This document shows, in pieces, positions 36,166-46,087 of a stretch of DNA of 64,000 nucleotides; the stretch's first letter is position 1, and each line of letters starts with the position of its first letter. Location: contig JAIOPV010000057.1 of NCBI GenBank assembly GCA_021413735.1, positions 1-64,000 of the forward strand, read 5' to 3'. The notes below the pieces were generated by a model. It searched no databases, was not told the DNA's origin, and saw nothing but the letters and a program-made list of their open reading frames with translations. The DNA comes from Planctomycetota bacterium. GTDB lineage: Bacteria > Planctomycetota > Planctomycetia > Gemmatales > Gemmataceae. Made by a program: the position numbers and the translations under genes.

Positions 36166-39100
36166 GTGATTGTGTTCGCTGACTTCACACCATTTCTTGC
36201 TGCCGGTGCCGCCACCGCTGCCATCGGCCTGCCCGTTCTCATTCACCTGCTGTTCCGCAAGCGTTACCAGATCGTTCCGTGGGCCGCGATGCGGTTCCTG
36301 ATCCTCGCCGAACGCCGACACCGTCGCCGAATCGACCAGTGGATTCTGCTCATACTCCGGGCACTCGCGCTGCTACTTCCGCTGTGTGCCATGATCGCCG
36401 CAACTAAGTGGGCCGAACCGCTCTGGCAAGCGATCAAGCCAGGTGCCACCGAGACCATCACCAACATTCCGCGCACGCACCACGTCATCGTGCTCGACGC
36501 TTCGCTGAGCATGACGACACGCACCGACGATGGGCAGTCGCGTTTCGAGAAAGCAATTGCACAGGCTGAATCGCTCATCCGTTCCGGTGGGGCCGGGGAC
36601 GGCTACTCCGTTCTCGTAATCCCGAACGACGGACAACCGCTCGTTCCAGGGCCGTCAAACGACATCGACAAAATCATTGCCGAGTTGAAGTCAGTGAAGC
36701 CGACCCACGCGCCGGCCGATACCGCATCTGCACTCGGCGCAATCGCCGACATCATTGCGCGATCACCACGCGCCTACCCGCGCCGACAAGTCACGTTCCT
36801 CACAGACATGCAGCGCTCGGCGTGGGCCAACGCACTCCCCAAAACCGACACGACCGCACCCGATATCTGGCAGCGCATTGTCGGTCGGTCGGATGTCGTC
36901 GTCGTGGATGTCGCTCGGTCCGATCTGGATAACGTCGCGGTCACGTCGGTGGAACTGACCGATCCGCTGCCGTTCGTTGACTCGCCAGGCGTTGTGAGTG
37001 CGGTAGTCGCGAACTTCGGGCGTGCTGAAAAGCGTGATGTGCGGGTTCAGCTTTTGCTCGGGCGGCCATCGGCTGGAGCCGACTCACTCGTTCCGGTCGA
37101 ACAGCAAACGGTGAAGCTCATCCCGGCCGGCGGACGCACCACGGTGGTGTTCGGGGCGGAAGGGCAGGTGCGGTTCCGCGAGAAGGGTATTCACGTTCTT
37201 CAAGTGAAGATGCTCGAACCGGACGAGCTGCCCGCCGACGATTCCCGTGCGCTCGCTGTCTCGGTCCGCGATGGGATTCACGCGATTCTGATTGATGGCA
37301 AACCCGACCCGCTTCCGCTGCGTCGAGCGACAGGTTACCTCGCGCGAGCGCTGTTTCCACCCGAAGCGAAGCCAGCCAACACGCCAGCCCGACCGCGCGT
37401 GATGACGCCAGCGGAGTTCGCGGACCCGACGGTTGGCGATCTCACGGGTATCGACTGCGTTTATGTGTGCGATGTGCCGACACCGACCGCCGATCTTGCC
37501 ATGAAGCTCGACGGCGTGCTGAAACGCGGTGGCGGTGTTGTGATCGGACTCGGCCCGAACGCGGCTGCCAACCGCGCGATGTACAACCAGGTTCTGTTCA
37601 ACGAAGGCAACGGAATTCTGCCCGGTCCGCTCGGCGAAGTGGTTGTGAGTGGTCCTGCTGCCGCCGGGTTCCGATTCGCTGCCGACGAAGAAGAGTACGC
37701 CAAACCGCCACTTCGCTTCTTTCAGGACGAGAAGATTCGTGGTGGGCTTATCATGGCTCCCTTCCGCGGCTACATTCGTCTCGATCCGCCATCGGACGCT
37801 CGAACTCGCCGCATCCTGTCTTTCGTTCCCGCGACCGCTCCGGCCGTCGCTCCGCCGGGCACGATAGCACGAAAACCAGATGCCGCGATCGCCGAGTGGA
37901 CCCGCCATCGTGGGCGCGTTGTGGTGTATACCAGTTCGTTCAACGAGGACTGGAACGACTGGCCGCCGCTTCCGTCATACTTGATGTTCCAGCAAGAGTT
38001 TCTCCGGTTTGTCGCCGCGAGTCCGGATCGACACACAGTGCAAGTTTTCGATCCGATTGAGGAGTTCTACCCGCCTGCTGCAGCCGGACTCACGGCTACG
38101 CTTGCAGGTCCGGACGGCATTTCCGCGACGCTTCCTCTCGCGATGCAGGACGAAGCCGGTGTCGCGCGATTCACAGCAACCAGACTGAGCGGTCTGTATC
38201 GGCTGCGGTTGGAAGGGCATTCGGAACGGGTGTTCGCGGTGAATGTGCCAGAGGGTACCGCGAGTGGCGGCAGCGAGTCCGACCTGAAGCGAATCGATTC
38301 TGCGGAACTACGCTCGATTGGCCCGGTGCAGGTGGTTCCAGATTTCAACGACGCGAAGGCGAGTTCCGAGAGCGGCGCTGTTCTCGTGTCGTCACCCAAG
38401 CCGCACGGCCCGATGATCGCTCGGTTCGTGGTGATGTTCGCGCTGGCCGTACTGGCGTTAGAGTTGTTCCTCGCGTGGCGCTGGGGTCCGGCTCGTGCGG
38501 TTGGTGCTGGCAGTGCAAGCGGCTCTGCTCGCCCAGTCGAACGCAAGTTCTACCTCCGCGTTCTCAGCACCGCAGCAGCCTTGGTTCCGCTCGCGTTTGC
38601 AATCACGATTTTGGGAACGCTGATCCATTACGAACGCACGGGGAATCTGCTTGGGTTCCTGCCACCGCCGGCACGGGAATCGGTGGAAGTTGCTGCTGGC
38701 GTTCCGGCAGCGCAACCCGGCGAAGGCACCAAGTGGCGGCTCGACGGGTTCACGGCGTTCGTGCGGAACAGCCTGATCGATCGTCGTCTCGTGCTGGCTC
38801 TCGCTGCTGTGGTGGGTGTCCTCACGGTCGTCGTGTATCGGCTCGAACGTCGGGCTGTTTCGGGGTTCCATCGCCTGGTCGTGCCGGGGTTATTGCGGCT
38901 CTCGGTCTTCCTGCTTGCGCTGTTCGTGCTGTTACCGCAACTTCGCCTCGCGTTCGACCGAGAAGGTTGGCCGGAAGTAGTGATCCTGATCGACACATCG
39001 GGCAGCATGGGGCACTTCGATGAGTTCAAAGACCCCGCTGTTAAGGCGAAGGCGGAAGAATTGGCGAAGCTGCACGACCTGCCTGCGGCACCGCACCGCC

Positions 39101-41208
39101 TGGCACTCGCCCGAATCCTGATGACGCACAAGGATGGCCCCTGGCTCGAACGACTGCTGAAGGAAAAGGAAGTTAAGGTTCACATTTACGCGGTGGATTC
39201 GACCACGCGAGTCGTGTCGCAACTTTACGAACCCGAGGACATTTCCACGGCTGACAAGGCGTTGCGTGAACTCGTGTGGGATGACGCGAAGAACGACAAG
39301 AAGGGCGGCTATCGTGATCTCGGCAACGAGTCGCGACTGGGTGACGGTGTCGAAGCGGTGTTGAAAGCGTTCCGGGGTGGTTCGCTCGCCGCGATCATCA
39401 TGCTGACCGATGGCGTGACAACAGCGGGCGACGATTTGCCCAAGGCTGCACGAGAAGCTGCGCGAGCAGGTGTGCCTTTGTACTTCGTCGGCGTTGGCGA
39501 TGCCTGGGAAGTGCCCGATCTCGAATTGACCGATCTTCAGGCTGACGACACCGTGACGGTCGGGGATCGGATTGTCTTCGATGCCAGGCTCGTGGCTCGC
39601 GGTCAGGTTCCCGGCAACCCGGTGAACGTAACGCTGTACGAAAAGGGCAAATCACCCGACACCGGCAAGCGAATCACGGTCACGCCTGACCCCAACGGTA
39701 ACCGTGTTCCCGTGACGATTGCGCACACCCCGACCGAAGCGGGTGAGAAGACTTACGTGCTGGAAGTGCAGTCGGTCGCCGGCGAAACGGATCTGACTAA
39801 CAATCGCCTCGAACGCACGGTGTTGGTCACCGACTCGAAACGCGTGCGGGTACTCTACATCGAAGGTTATCCACGATACGATTTCCGATTCGTCAAGGTG
39901 CTGCTCGAACGTGAGTCGGAACGATCTGTCGGCGGCAAGGGGTTCTCTGTCGAGGTGTTGCTGCTGAACTCTTCCGTGGGCTGGGCGGGAATTGACCGCT
40001 CCGTGTTCTCGGGCGATTTCCCGACACGAGATCAACTCTTTGGGTACGACGTCGTTGTGCTTGGCGATGTAAACCCGAAGCAACTCGTGCGGTTCCCCGG
40101 AGCATTCCAGAACTTCGCGGACTTCGTGAAGATCAAGGGCGGCGGACTGCTCTTCCTTTCGGGCGAGCACGGCACCCCGGCAGCGTTCGCTGACACGCCG
40201 CTGGCCGACGTGCTGCCGGTGACCACGGACGCGAACCCTCGGCCAGCCGAAGACCCCGCGCTCGTGGAGGGATACCGCCCACGAATCACCCCCGCTGGCA
40301 GGCAGCACCCGTTGTTCCGCTTCTCGCCCGATGATGTCGAATCTGCGGCGATCTGGAATCGACTTCAGCCGCTGTACTGGGCCGCGAAGGGTTATCGCCG
40401 CAAGCCAAACACGGTGGTACTCGCGGAGCATCCCGACCGACCCGCAGAGGGCGGACCAGCCGGCGCGAACCAGCCTCTCGTGATTCAGTCGTTCGCTGGG
40501 GCGGGGCCAGTGTTGTTCCTGGGCTTCGACGATACGTGGCGCTGGCGATACCGCAACGACGAGGAACATTTCGACCGTTTCTGGGTACAGGCGGTCAAGG
40601 TGTTGTCGCGTTCGCGAGTGCGGCGAATCGAACTGAAGGTGTCGCCAAAGGTGGATTTTCGACGCGATGAGAAGATGACCGTAGTGGTGCGCTTTCCGGT
40701 TGAGGCACCCGCGCCGCCAGCCGGTCAACCCGTCCGGGTGGCACTTACTCGGAGTCCACTTCCGAACTCCGATGGCACGCCTGGTGCTGGTCAAGCAGAG
40801 ACCTCGACGCTGACCCTGGCGCGAGTTCCTGGCCCCGGTGTGCAATACGAAACAGTTGTGACGCGAACGCCCGAAGGCGAGTATCGTTTCATCCTCACCG
40901 ATCCGGAAACGCAAGGCGGTATCTCGGCACCGTCGGCCGTGGCGCGAGTGTTGCCGCCGCTGAACGAGCGTGACCGCGTGCAACTGAACAAGGCGGATCT
41001 CACGTCGGCGGCACAAGTCTCGAATGGTGGCTTCTACACGCTCGCGACGGCCAATCAACTCTTCGACGACTTGAAGAACCTTCAGCGTGTGCCGTTGAAT
41101 CAGCCCTGTCCGCCGGTGGAGTTGTGGAACAGTCCCGCAGTGTATCTGTTGATCGCGCTTCTGCTCTCGGCTGAGTGGCTTTTGCGGAAGCGTGAACGCC
41201 TGTTATGA
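36166..41208 (+). CDS. Giant membrane protein fusing two von Willebrand A modules (BatA-like)
   Basis: A 1680-residue protein from a GTG. Residues 1-80 are the BatA-type N-terminal domain with two TMs (LPVLIHLLFRKRYQIVPWAA). vWA domain 1 carries the MIDAS start DASLS (Asp111), then LTDMQRSAW. A CARDB-like beta region and a helix near 750-770 end the first half. The second half starts about 790 with further TMs and vWA domain 2 with DTSGSMG (Asp943), ITVTPDPNGN-type beta domains and a glutamine-amidotransferase-like segment (DVVVLGDVNPKQLV, GGGLLFLSGEHG, about 1295-1350). A last TM (VYLLIALLLSAEWLL) ends the protein. Planctomycetes usually encode these halves separately. The downstream DUF4175-like gene is the normal partner; no MoxR ATPase is seen in the window. 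Confidence 0.88.
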   Translation: MIVFADFTPFLAAGAATAAIGLPVLIHLLFRKRYQIVPWAAMRFLILAERRHRRRIDQWILLILRALALLLPLCAMIAATKWAEPLWQAIKPGATETITNIPRTHHVIVLDASLSMTTRTDDGQSRFEKAIAQAESLIRSGGAGDGYSVLVIPNDGQPLVPGPSNDIDKIIAELKSVKPTHAPADTASALGAIADIIARSPRAYPRRQVTFLTDMQRSAWANALPKTDTTAPDIWQRIVGRSDVVVVDVARSDLDNVAVTSVELTDPLPFVDSPGVVSAVVANFGRAEKRDVRVQLLLGRPSAGADSLVPVEQQTVKLIPAGGRTTVVFGAEGQVRFREKGIHVLQVKMLEPDELPADDSRALAVSVRDGIHAILIDGKPDPLPLRRATGYLARALFPPEAKPANTPARPRVMTPAEFADPTVGDLTGIDCVYVCDVPTPTADLAMKLDGVLKRGGGVVIGLGPNAAANRAMYNQVLFNEGNGILPGPLGEVVVSGPAAAGFRFAADEEEYAKPPLRFFQDEKIRGGLIMAPFRGYIRLDPPSDARTRRILSFVPATAPAVAPPGTIARKPDAAIAEWTRHRGRVVVYTSSFNEDWNDWPPLPSYLMFQQEFLRFVAASPDRHTVQVFDPIEEFYPPAAAGLTATLAGPDGISATLPLAMQDEAGVARFTATRLSGLYRLRLEGHSERVFAVNVPEGTASGGSESDLKRIDSAELRSIGPVQVVPDFNDAKASSESGAVLVSSPKPHGPMIARFVVMFALAVLALELFLAWRWGPARAVGAGSASGSARPVERKFYLRVLSTAAALVPLAFAITILGTLIHYERTGNLLGFLPPPARESVEVAAGVPAAQPGEGTKWRLDGFTAFVRNSLIDRRLVLALAAVVGVLTVVVYRLERRAVSGFHRLVVPGLLRLSVFLLALFVLLPQLRLAFDREGWPEVVILIDTSGSMGHFDEFKDPAVKAKAEELAKLHDLPAAPHRLALARILMTHKDGPWLERLLKEKEVKVHIYAVDSTTRVVSQLYEPEDISTADKALRELVWDDAKNDKKGGYRDLGNESRLGDGVEAVLKAFRGGSLAAIIMLTDGVTTAGDDLPKAAREAARAGVPLYFVGVGDAWEVPDLELTDLQADDTVTVGDRIVFDARLVARGQVPGNPVNVTLYEKGKSPDTGKRITVTPDPNGNRVPVTIAHTPTEAGEKTYVLEVQSVAGETDLTNNRLERTVLVTDSKRVRVLYIEGYPRYDFRFVKVLLERESERSVGGKGFSVEVLLLNSSVGWAGIDRSVFSGDFPTRDQLFGYDVVVLGDVNPKQLVRFPGAFQNFADFVKIKGGGLLFLSGEHGTPAAFADTPLADVLPVTTDANPRPAEDPALVEGYRPRITPAGRQHPLFRFSPDDVESAAIWNRLQPLYWAAKGYRRKPNTVVLAEHPDRPAEGGPAGANQPLVIQSFAGAGPVLFLGFDDTWRWRYRNDEEHFDRFWVQAVKVLSRSRVRRIELKVSPKVDFRRDEKMTVVVRFPVEAPAPPAGQPVRVALTRSPLPNSDGTPGAGQAETSTLTLARVPGPGVQYETVVTRTPEGEYRFILTDPETQGGISAPSAVARVLPPLNERDRVQLNKADLTSAAQVSNGGFYTLATANQLFDDLKNLQRVPLNQPCPPVELWNSPAVYLLIALLLSAEWLLRKRERLL

Positions 41209-41256
41209 TTTGAAGCTGAGCGTGACCGATCTGCCTGGTAGTGAACGAGAACCATC

Positions 41257-44200
41257 ATGGCCCTTGTCCTTCGTCCGCCGACGAGCCGTGAATCACTCAC
41301 CGACACCCTCGGCGACATCGGGCGTTCCCGGAAACTGGTGGGCGTCCTCACGGGGCTGTTCGCGTTCGTCGGGTTCACGCTCGGCGCGGTTCTGATCGCT
41401 TGCATCCTCGACACAGCTTTCCATCTCTCGGCGCTTTCGCGCGCATTCGCACTTGTCGGCATTCTCTCACTTGCGGGCATCGTCTGGATTCGTGGCGTCA
41501 CGCGGTCACTCTCGCTTCGTTCCGACCCGCTCGCCGTCGCTCTTGAACTCGAAGAGAAGTACCCGGCGTTGAACGATGCCTTGGCCTCGGCAGTATCGTT
41601 CCTTGAATCGGACAACTCCGAAGAACGTGGAGTGTCACCTCGGCTCGAAGAGGTTGTCGTGAAGTCCGCGAAGAAAGCGGCGAACCGGCACAACTTCGAT
41701 CGGCTCATTCCGTCGGGCCGCTGCTGGCGGATGGCGTGGACGTGCGGTGCGATTATCGCCGTGTCGGTTCCGCTCGTGTTGGTGGATGTCGAGCGTGCCG
41801 CCGTGGGTCTCGTTCGCCTCGCCGATCCGTTCGGGCTGCACACATATCCGACGAAGACTCGCGTTGAAGTGCTGGTTCCTGCGGAACTGCCAATGCGGAT
41901 GCCGAAGGGCGAACCATTCAATCTCAAGTTCGTTGTGCGGGGTGTCATGAAGGATCGAGCGGTGGTCACGTATCGAATCGTGGGCGGCGAAGAGTTCGAG
42001 GAGCAGTATCCGCTTGCAATAGGCAACGACCCGAAGTTCCCTCGTGCCGCAGTGGTGACAGCCCGCATCGAAGCCGCTCGTATTCCGGCGTCATTCACCT
42101 TCAAGATCGCATCGAACGACTACGATTCCGAATGGTATCGCGTGGATGTGGTGCCGCCGCCGCGACTCGTGCCGATTCCTGGCCCTGGCGGTGGTCGGCC
42201 GAGTCCGCAGTTCCACATCACGCCACCTGCGTACACAGATCTGCCGAGCCTCGATCTGCCGGATGGGGCATCCGTCATCGAGATTCCGGTTGGCACCGTC
42301 GTCGCAATGCGTGCAACGACTGATGTGCGACTCGCTTCCGCATCGCTCGTATTTACAGGCGATAAAACCGCTGTATCAAACGTCGCCAATTTCGCTGGCA
42401 TCGGGAATTTGAATGCGTTTGCGGCGGTTGGTATGCAGTCACTCGCGGACGAAATCGGCAGTGACATCCCGTTGTCACTCGACGAAACCGGCAAGGGTCT
42501 GGGTGCGGTTTTCTCACCGTCGATGTCCGGAATGTATGCGTTCAAACTGACAGACGACACCGGGCTGACGGGCACGCGGCTACTCGAAATTCGCCTCATC
42601 CCCGACCCGGCTCCGATAGTCACGCTTCGCCGCCCAGTCGTCGGCAAAGACCCGCAAGTGCTGACGCAGGCCGCGAACATTACGTTGCACATCACCAGCG
42701 ACGACAAAGTCTACGCCGTGCGACGAACGTTCCTCGAATACCGCGTCGGACGCGACCCGACCATCCGCACGATATCGCTTCACGATGTCCGAGAAACGAC
42801 AGAGTCGCTGCCGAGCGTTCTTGGTGGCCTCGGAGTTTTGGTCCATCTTCGCCCGCTGGTCACCGAAACGAAGCTGAATCTGCCGTTAAAGTCATTCACA
42901 CGCGATGGCACCAACCCACTCCGCGAAGGTGACGCGCTCTTCCTTCGCGGCGCTGCTGACGACTGGGATGATATCACCCCCGCGAAGCAGCCAGGCCGCA
43001 GTGCCGAGTTCGAGATTCGGATTGCGTCGCGGGAATCAGTCGAGGCGTGGCTCGAACGCGAACTCGCGATCATGCGGCCTGATCTCATCCGAGTGCGGAA
43101 CCAACAACGCGAAGCACGGCAGAAAGCTGGCGAGGCGATACCGCAAGCCGATGGGTCGCTCGTGCCGGCCGACCGCGATCGGCTTCTCGCTTCAGAGCAA
43201 ACGCAGCGACTAGTTCGTGGGAAGATAGCCGACGCGAACGATGGCTTGCGAACGAAGGCTGAAGTGCTACTCGAAACGGTTCGGGCGAATTCGCTGCCGA
43301 GGTCTAACACCACAGATCGGGTTGCACTCGTTGCGGAGGCGCTCGGGCGGCTCGCAGATCGCGACTTACCCGTGATCGAACCGACGCTTTCTGATGCCCG
43401 TCAGATGGGTGGGCAGCCACCGCGAGCCGGGCAGGATCAGCTTGTTCCTGACCTTCTGAAGCGTGCCATGCGCCATCAGAAGGCCGTCGAAGATGGGCTG
43501 ACGGATTTGCTCGATCTGCTTTCCGTGTGGGGTGGGGCAGTCGAGATTCGCGGCGAAGCGCGAGTACTGCGTGACTTCATCCAGCAGCAAACGGCCGATG
43601 TCGAAAAACTCGGGACGAACCCACCGCCGAGCGACCTCGACCGGGCAGGCACACGAGCCGAGCAAGCTTCCGATCAGGCCAATCAGTTGATGACTCGTGC
43701 CGATCGGCTCGCTGCCGAGAAGGACAAAGAAACTTCCAAACACCGCTCGATGGCCGAGACGAAAGCCAGCGAAGCTGTGGCTCTCCGTGCGAAGGCCGAC
43801 GCGCTACCGCCGGGCACGCCAGACAAGTCCGCGATGAACGCGAAAGCAACTCTCCTCGAAAGCGAAGCGAAAGAGTGGGTGACCGCTGCGGAGAAGGCCG
43901 CCGCCGAAGCAACGGCGCTGCGAAAGGCGATTCAGGCGGCCGAGGGGCAGAGTCTACCAGATGGTCTGCGAGAGGCCGCTCTGAACATTCGCCGAGATAA
44001 CCGGTCGCGAGGCGTTGATCGGCTTCGCACTGCTGTTACTCGCCTTGATCGCCTCATTGAAGCGCTTACCGAGAAGCCGACCGACACGGCTCCCGATCTG
44101 ACAAAGCCAAAGAAAGCGGCCGACGACATCGACAGTCTCGCAGCGGCACAAGATGACCTCCGCACCCGGTCCGCCGAAGCTGCGAAGATCACTGACCCCG

Positions 44201-45231
44201 CCAAGCGAGCACTTGAATTGGACAAGCTCGCAGCCGAGCAAGACAAGCTCCTCGAACGCGGCAAGGAACTGCTCCAACGGTTGACGCGAGATCGAGTGGA
44301 CCGCCCGGCGCGAGATGTGCGCGCAGCCCTCGACAGCATGGAAGCCGCTCGCAACGATTTGGAAAGCGGCAACCCAGGCATTCGCGCCCAGAACGACGCA
44401 ATTGAACGGCTCGACAACGCACGCGACCGGCTCGACGCGGCCGCTTCCGCTGCACCGCAGCAACTCAGCGACGAGAAGCGTCGGAAGATGGCCGAGAAAG
44501 TGCAAGCGCTGATGGAACGACAGAAGGCCACGGTTGCTGAAGCCGAACGCATTCACAAACTCGTCGTGACGAGCAAAGAATGGAACCGCGACGCACTCAC
44601 GGCTTACGGTGATCTCGCGGAGAAGCGTCAGCTCCCAATCATGGAAGAAGTGCGGGCACTGGAGAAAGAGTTCGCTCAACTGCCGGTGCTCGCCAGAGTG
44701 CTCACCGAGTCTTCGGGGGCGATGGACGCAGCCGCCAAAAAGATTACGAACCGCTTGCAGGACATCGACCCAACTGTCGCTTTTGATGCTGATCTTGAGA
44801 AGGAGAGCGACCGGAAAGTGCTGCGACCGATGGGTCTGGCGCTTCGCAGGCTGGAGCAACTGCTCGACGCTCTCAAGCAGGAAGACCCGAAGTCGGTCGC
44901 GAAAAAAGATCCACCGTCGAAGTCGCCGAACCCCATGACCTCGCCACCAGCCGGCGGTGGCGACCGCGACATCGTTCCCCCGCTGGCACAGCTCAAGGTC
45001 CTGCGTTCGCTTCAAGCAGAACTCAACGAGAGAACCGCTGAGTTCGCGAAACTTCACCCGGACCCAGATAAACTGTCAGAGGATGAGAAGGCGGAGCTGA
45101 AAGAAATCGAGGATGCCCAGCGAGAAATGGCGGTCCTCTTCGAGCAGATGGCGAAGTTGTTCCAGGAAGCCAAGCAAGAGTTGTCCGAGAACCCCGCGAA
45201 GCCCGACAAACCCGAGCCGGAGAAGCCATGA
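41257..45231 (+). CDS. DUF4175-like membrane-anchored coiled-coil protein
   Basis: A 1324-residue protein. Two or three TMs near the N-terminus (about 27-50, 60-80 and 155-175) anchor it. Residues about 200-550 are beta-rich with Ig-like strands (FTFKIASNDYDSEWYRVDVV). From about 600 to the end it is almost entirely helical and charged, with heptad-like coiled coil (for example RADRLAAEKDKETSKHRSMA and AAQDDLRTRSAEAAKITDPA). This is the layout of DUF4175 proteins found beside MoxR/BatA-type genes. The role is unknown; a scaffold for the vWA protein is a reasonable inference. It starts 48 bases after the vWA gene, and its stop overlaps the next start by 4 bases (ATGA). Confidence 0.8.
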   Translation: MALVLRPPTSRESLTDTLGDIGRSRKLVGVLTGLFAFVGFTLGAVLIACILDTAFHLSALSRAFALVGILSLAGIVWIRGVTRSLSLRSDPLAVALELEEKYPALNDALASAVSFLESDNSEERGVSPRLEEVVVKSAKKAANRHNFDRLIPSGRCWRMAWTCGAIIAVSVPLVLVDVERAAVGLVRLADPFGLHTYPTKTRVEVLVPAELPMRMPKGEPFNLKFVVRGVMKDRAVVTYRIVGGEEFEEQYPLAIGNDPKFPRAAVVTARIEAARIPASFTFKIASNDYDSEWYRVDVVPPPRLVPIPGPGGGRPSPQFHITPPAYTDLPSLDLPDGASVIEIPVGTVVAMRATTDVRLASASLVFTGDKTAVSNVANFAGIGNLNAFAAVGMQSLADEIGSDIPLSLDETGKGLGAVFSPSMSGMYAFKLTDDTGLTGTRLLEIRLIPDPAPIVTLRRPVVGKDPQVLTQAANITLHITSDDKVYAVRRTFLEYRVGRDPTIRTISLHDVRETTESLPSVLGGLGVLVHLRPLVTETKLNLPLKSFTRDGTNPLREGDALFLRGAADDWDDITPAKQPGRSAEFEIRIASRESVEAWLERELAIMRPDLIRVRNQQREARQKAGEAIPQADGSLVPADRDRLLASEQTQRLVRGKIADANDGLRTKAEVLLETVRANSLPRSNTTDRVALVAEALGRLADRDLPVIEPTLSDARQMGGQPPRAGQDQLVPDLLKRAMRHQKAVEDGLTDLLDLLSVWGGAVEIRGEARVLRDFIQQQTADVEKLGTNPPPSDLDRAGTRAEQASDQANQLMTRADRLAAEKDKETSKHRSMAETKASEAVALRAKADALPPGTPDKSAMNAKATLLESEAKEWVTAAEKAAAEATALRKAIQAAEGQSLPDGLREAALNIRRDNRSRGVDRLRTAVTRLDRLIEALTEKPTDTAPDLTKPKKAADDIDSLAAAQDDLRTRSAEAAKITDPAKRALELDKLAAEQDKLLERGKELLQRLTRDRVDRPARDVRAALDSMEAARNDLESGNPGIRAQNDAIERLDNARDRLDAAASAAPQQLSDEKRRKMAEKVQALMERQKATVAEAERIHKLVVTSKEWNRDALTAYGDLAEKRQLPIMEEVRALEKEFAQLPVLARVLTESSGAMDAAAKKITNRLQDIDPTVAFDADLEKESDRKVLRPMGLALRRLEQLLDALKQEDPKSVAKKDPPSKSPNPMTSPPAGGGDRDIVPPLAQLKVLRSLQAELNERTAEFAKLHPDPDKLSEDEKAELKEIEDAQREMAVLFEQMAKLFQEAKQELSENPAKPDKPEPEKP

Positions 45232-46043
45232 TTCGCGTGACGTGTTTCGCTGTGTTGCTGCTCGGGATGATGTCGACAGTCCAGGCACAGCTTCCCGTTG
45301 CGCCGCCGCCGCGAGAAATCCGCGACGACGGAACTCGTGATCCACTTCCCGTCCCCGAAGTGGTGAAAAAAGAGAACCCGCTCGACGTGGTTGAGCGGAT
45401 CATCAAGAATTCCAAGGAAGTCGGCGACAAACTCGCCATGACCGACACCAGCACCGATACCCGCAAAACTCAGGACAAGATCCTCAAGGACATCGACGCT
45501 CTGCTGAATCAGGACGACCCACCTCCGATGTCCGACAAGGATAAGGACAAAGACAAGGATAAGGACAAAGAGAAGAACAAAGATAACAACCCCATGCCGA
45601 TGGGGAAGGACGATATGCCCCCACCCAAGAAGATGGAGCCGATGACCGGACCATCAACGGGAACCGGTGGCACCGACACCGGCATGGCGGACCCACAACC
45701 GATGGGCGACCAACCGACGGAACGCCGACCGCGACAAGGTGGCGCTAAGAAGCAAGAAGCGAAGCCGAAAGATTCGGGCGCCAAACCGAAGGAAAGGGAG
45801 CCGATGGGGACAGCATCGAAAGAACCGTCGAAGGATCCCACGGGTGGCCAGAGGCCCGACGACAAGGGCGGTAAACTGGGGAACACTCTGCTTCCTTCCG
45901 AGGACGACGTGGTGAAACAAGTGTGGGGCCACCTGCCGGACAAACTTCGGCAACAGGCCACGCAGTACTACAAGGAGGAGATCAGCGCACGATACGCTGA
46001 CCTCCTGAAGATGTACTACTCGTCGTTGTCCGAGAAGAAGTGA
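45228..46043 (+). CDS. Secreted low-complexity protein with a Lys-Asp repeat tract
   Basis: A 271-residue protein with a signal peptide (MIRVTCFAVLLLGMMSTVQAQ). Residues about 100-125 contain an alternating DKDKDKDKDK tract, followed by Pro/Met/Gly- and Lys-rich segments. A conserved-looking helical C-terminus (LPSEDDVVKQVWGHLPDKLR ... YADLLKMYYSSLSEKK) ends the protein. The C-terminal motif is typical of small proteins at the end of planctomycete DUF4175 operons. It probably binds a partner outside the membrane, with the charged tract as a spacer; this is inference. It overlaps the DUF4175 gene by 4 bases, so translation is coupled. Confidence 0.8.
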   Translation: MIRVTCFAVLLLGMMSTVQAQLPVAPPPREIRDDGTRDPLPVPEVVKKENPLDVVERIIKNSKEVGDKLAMTDTSTDTRKTQDKILKDIDALLNQDDPPPMSDKDKDKDKDKDKEKNKDNNPMPMGKDDMPPPKKMEPMTGPSTGTGGTDTGMADPQPMGDQPTERRPRQGGAKKQEAKPKDSGAKPKEREPMGTASKEPSKDPTGGQRPDDKGGKLGNTLLPSEDDVVKQVWGHLPDKLRQQATQYYKEEISARYADLLKMYYSSLSEKK

Positions 46044-46087
46044 TCCGAAAGCCGCGTGGCGTTCTTGTTTCATTTTGGTGATCGTTT

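Noticed and set aside
39652-41058. 468-codon minus-strand frame opposite the vWA gene
   Set aside because: Antisense shadow; composition and lack of motifs argue against a gene.
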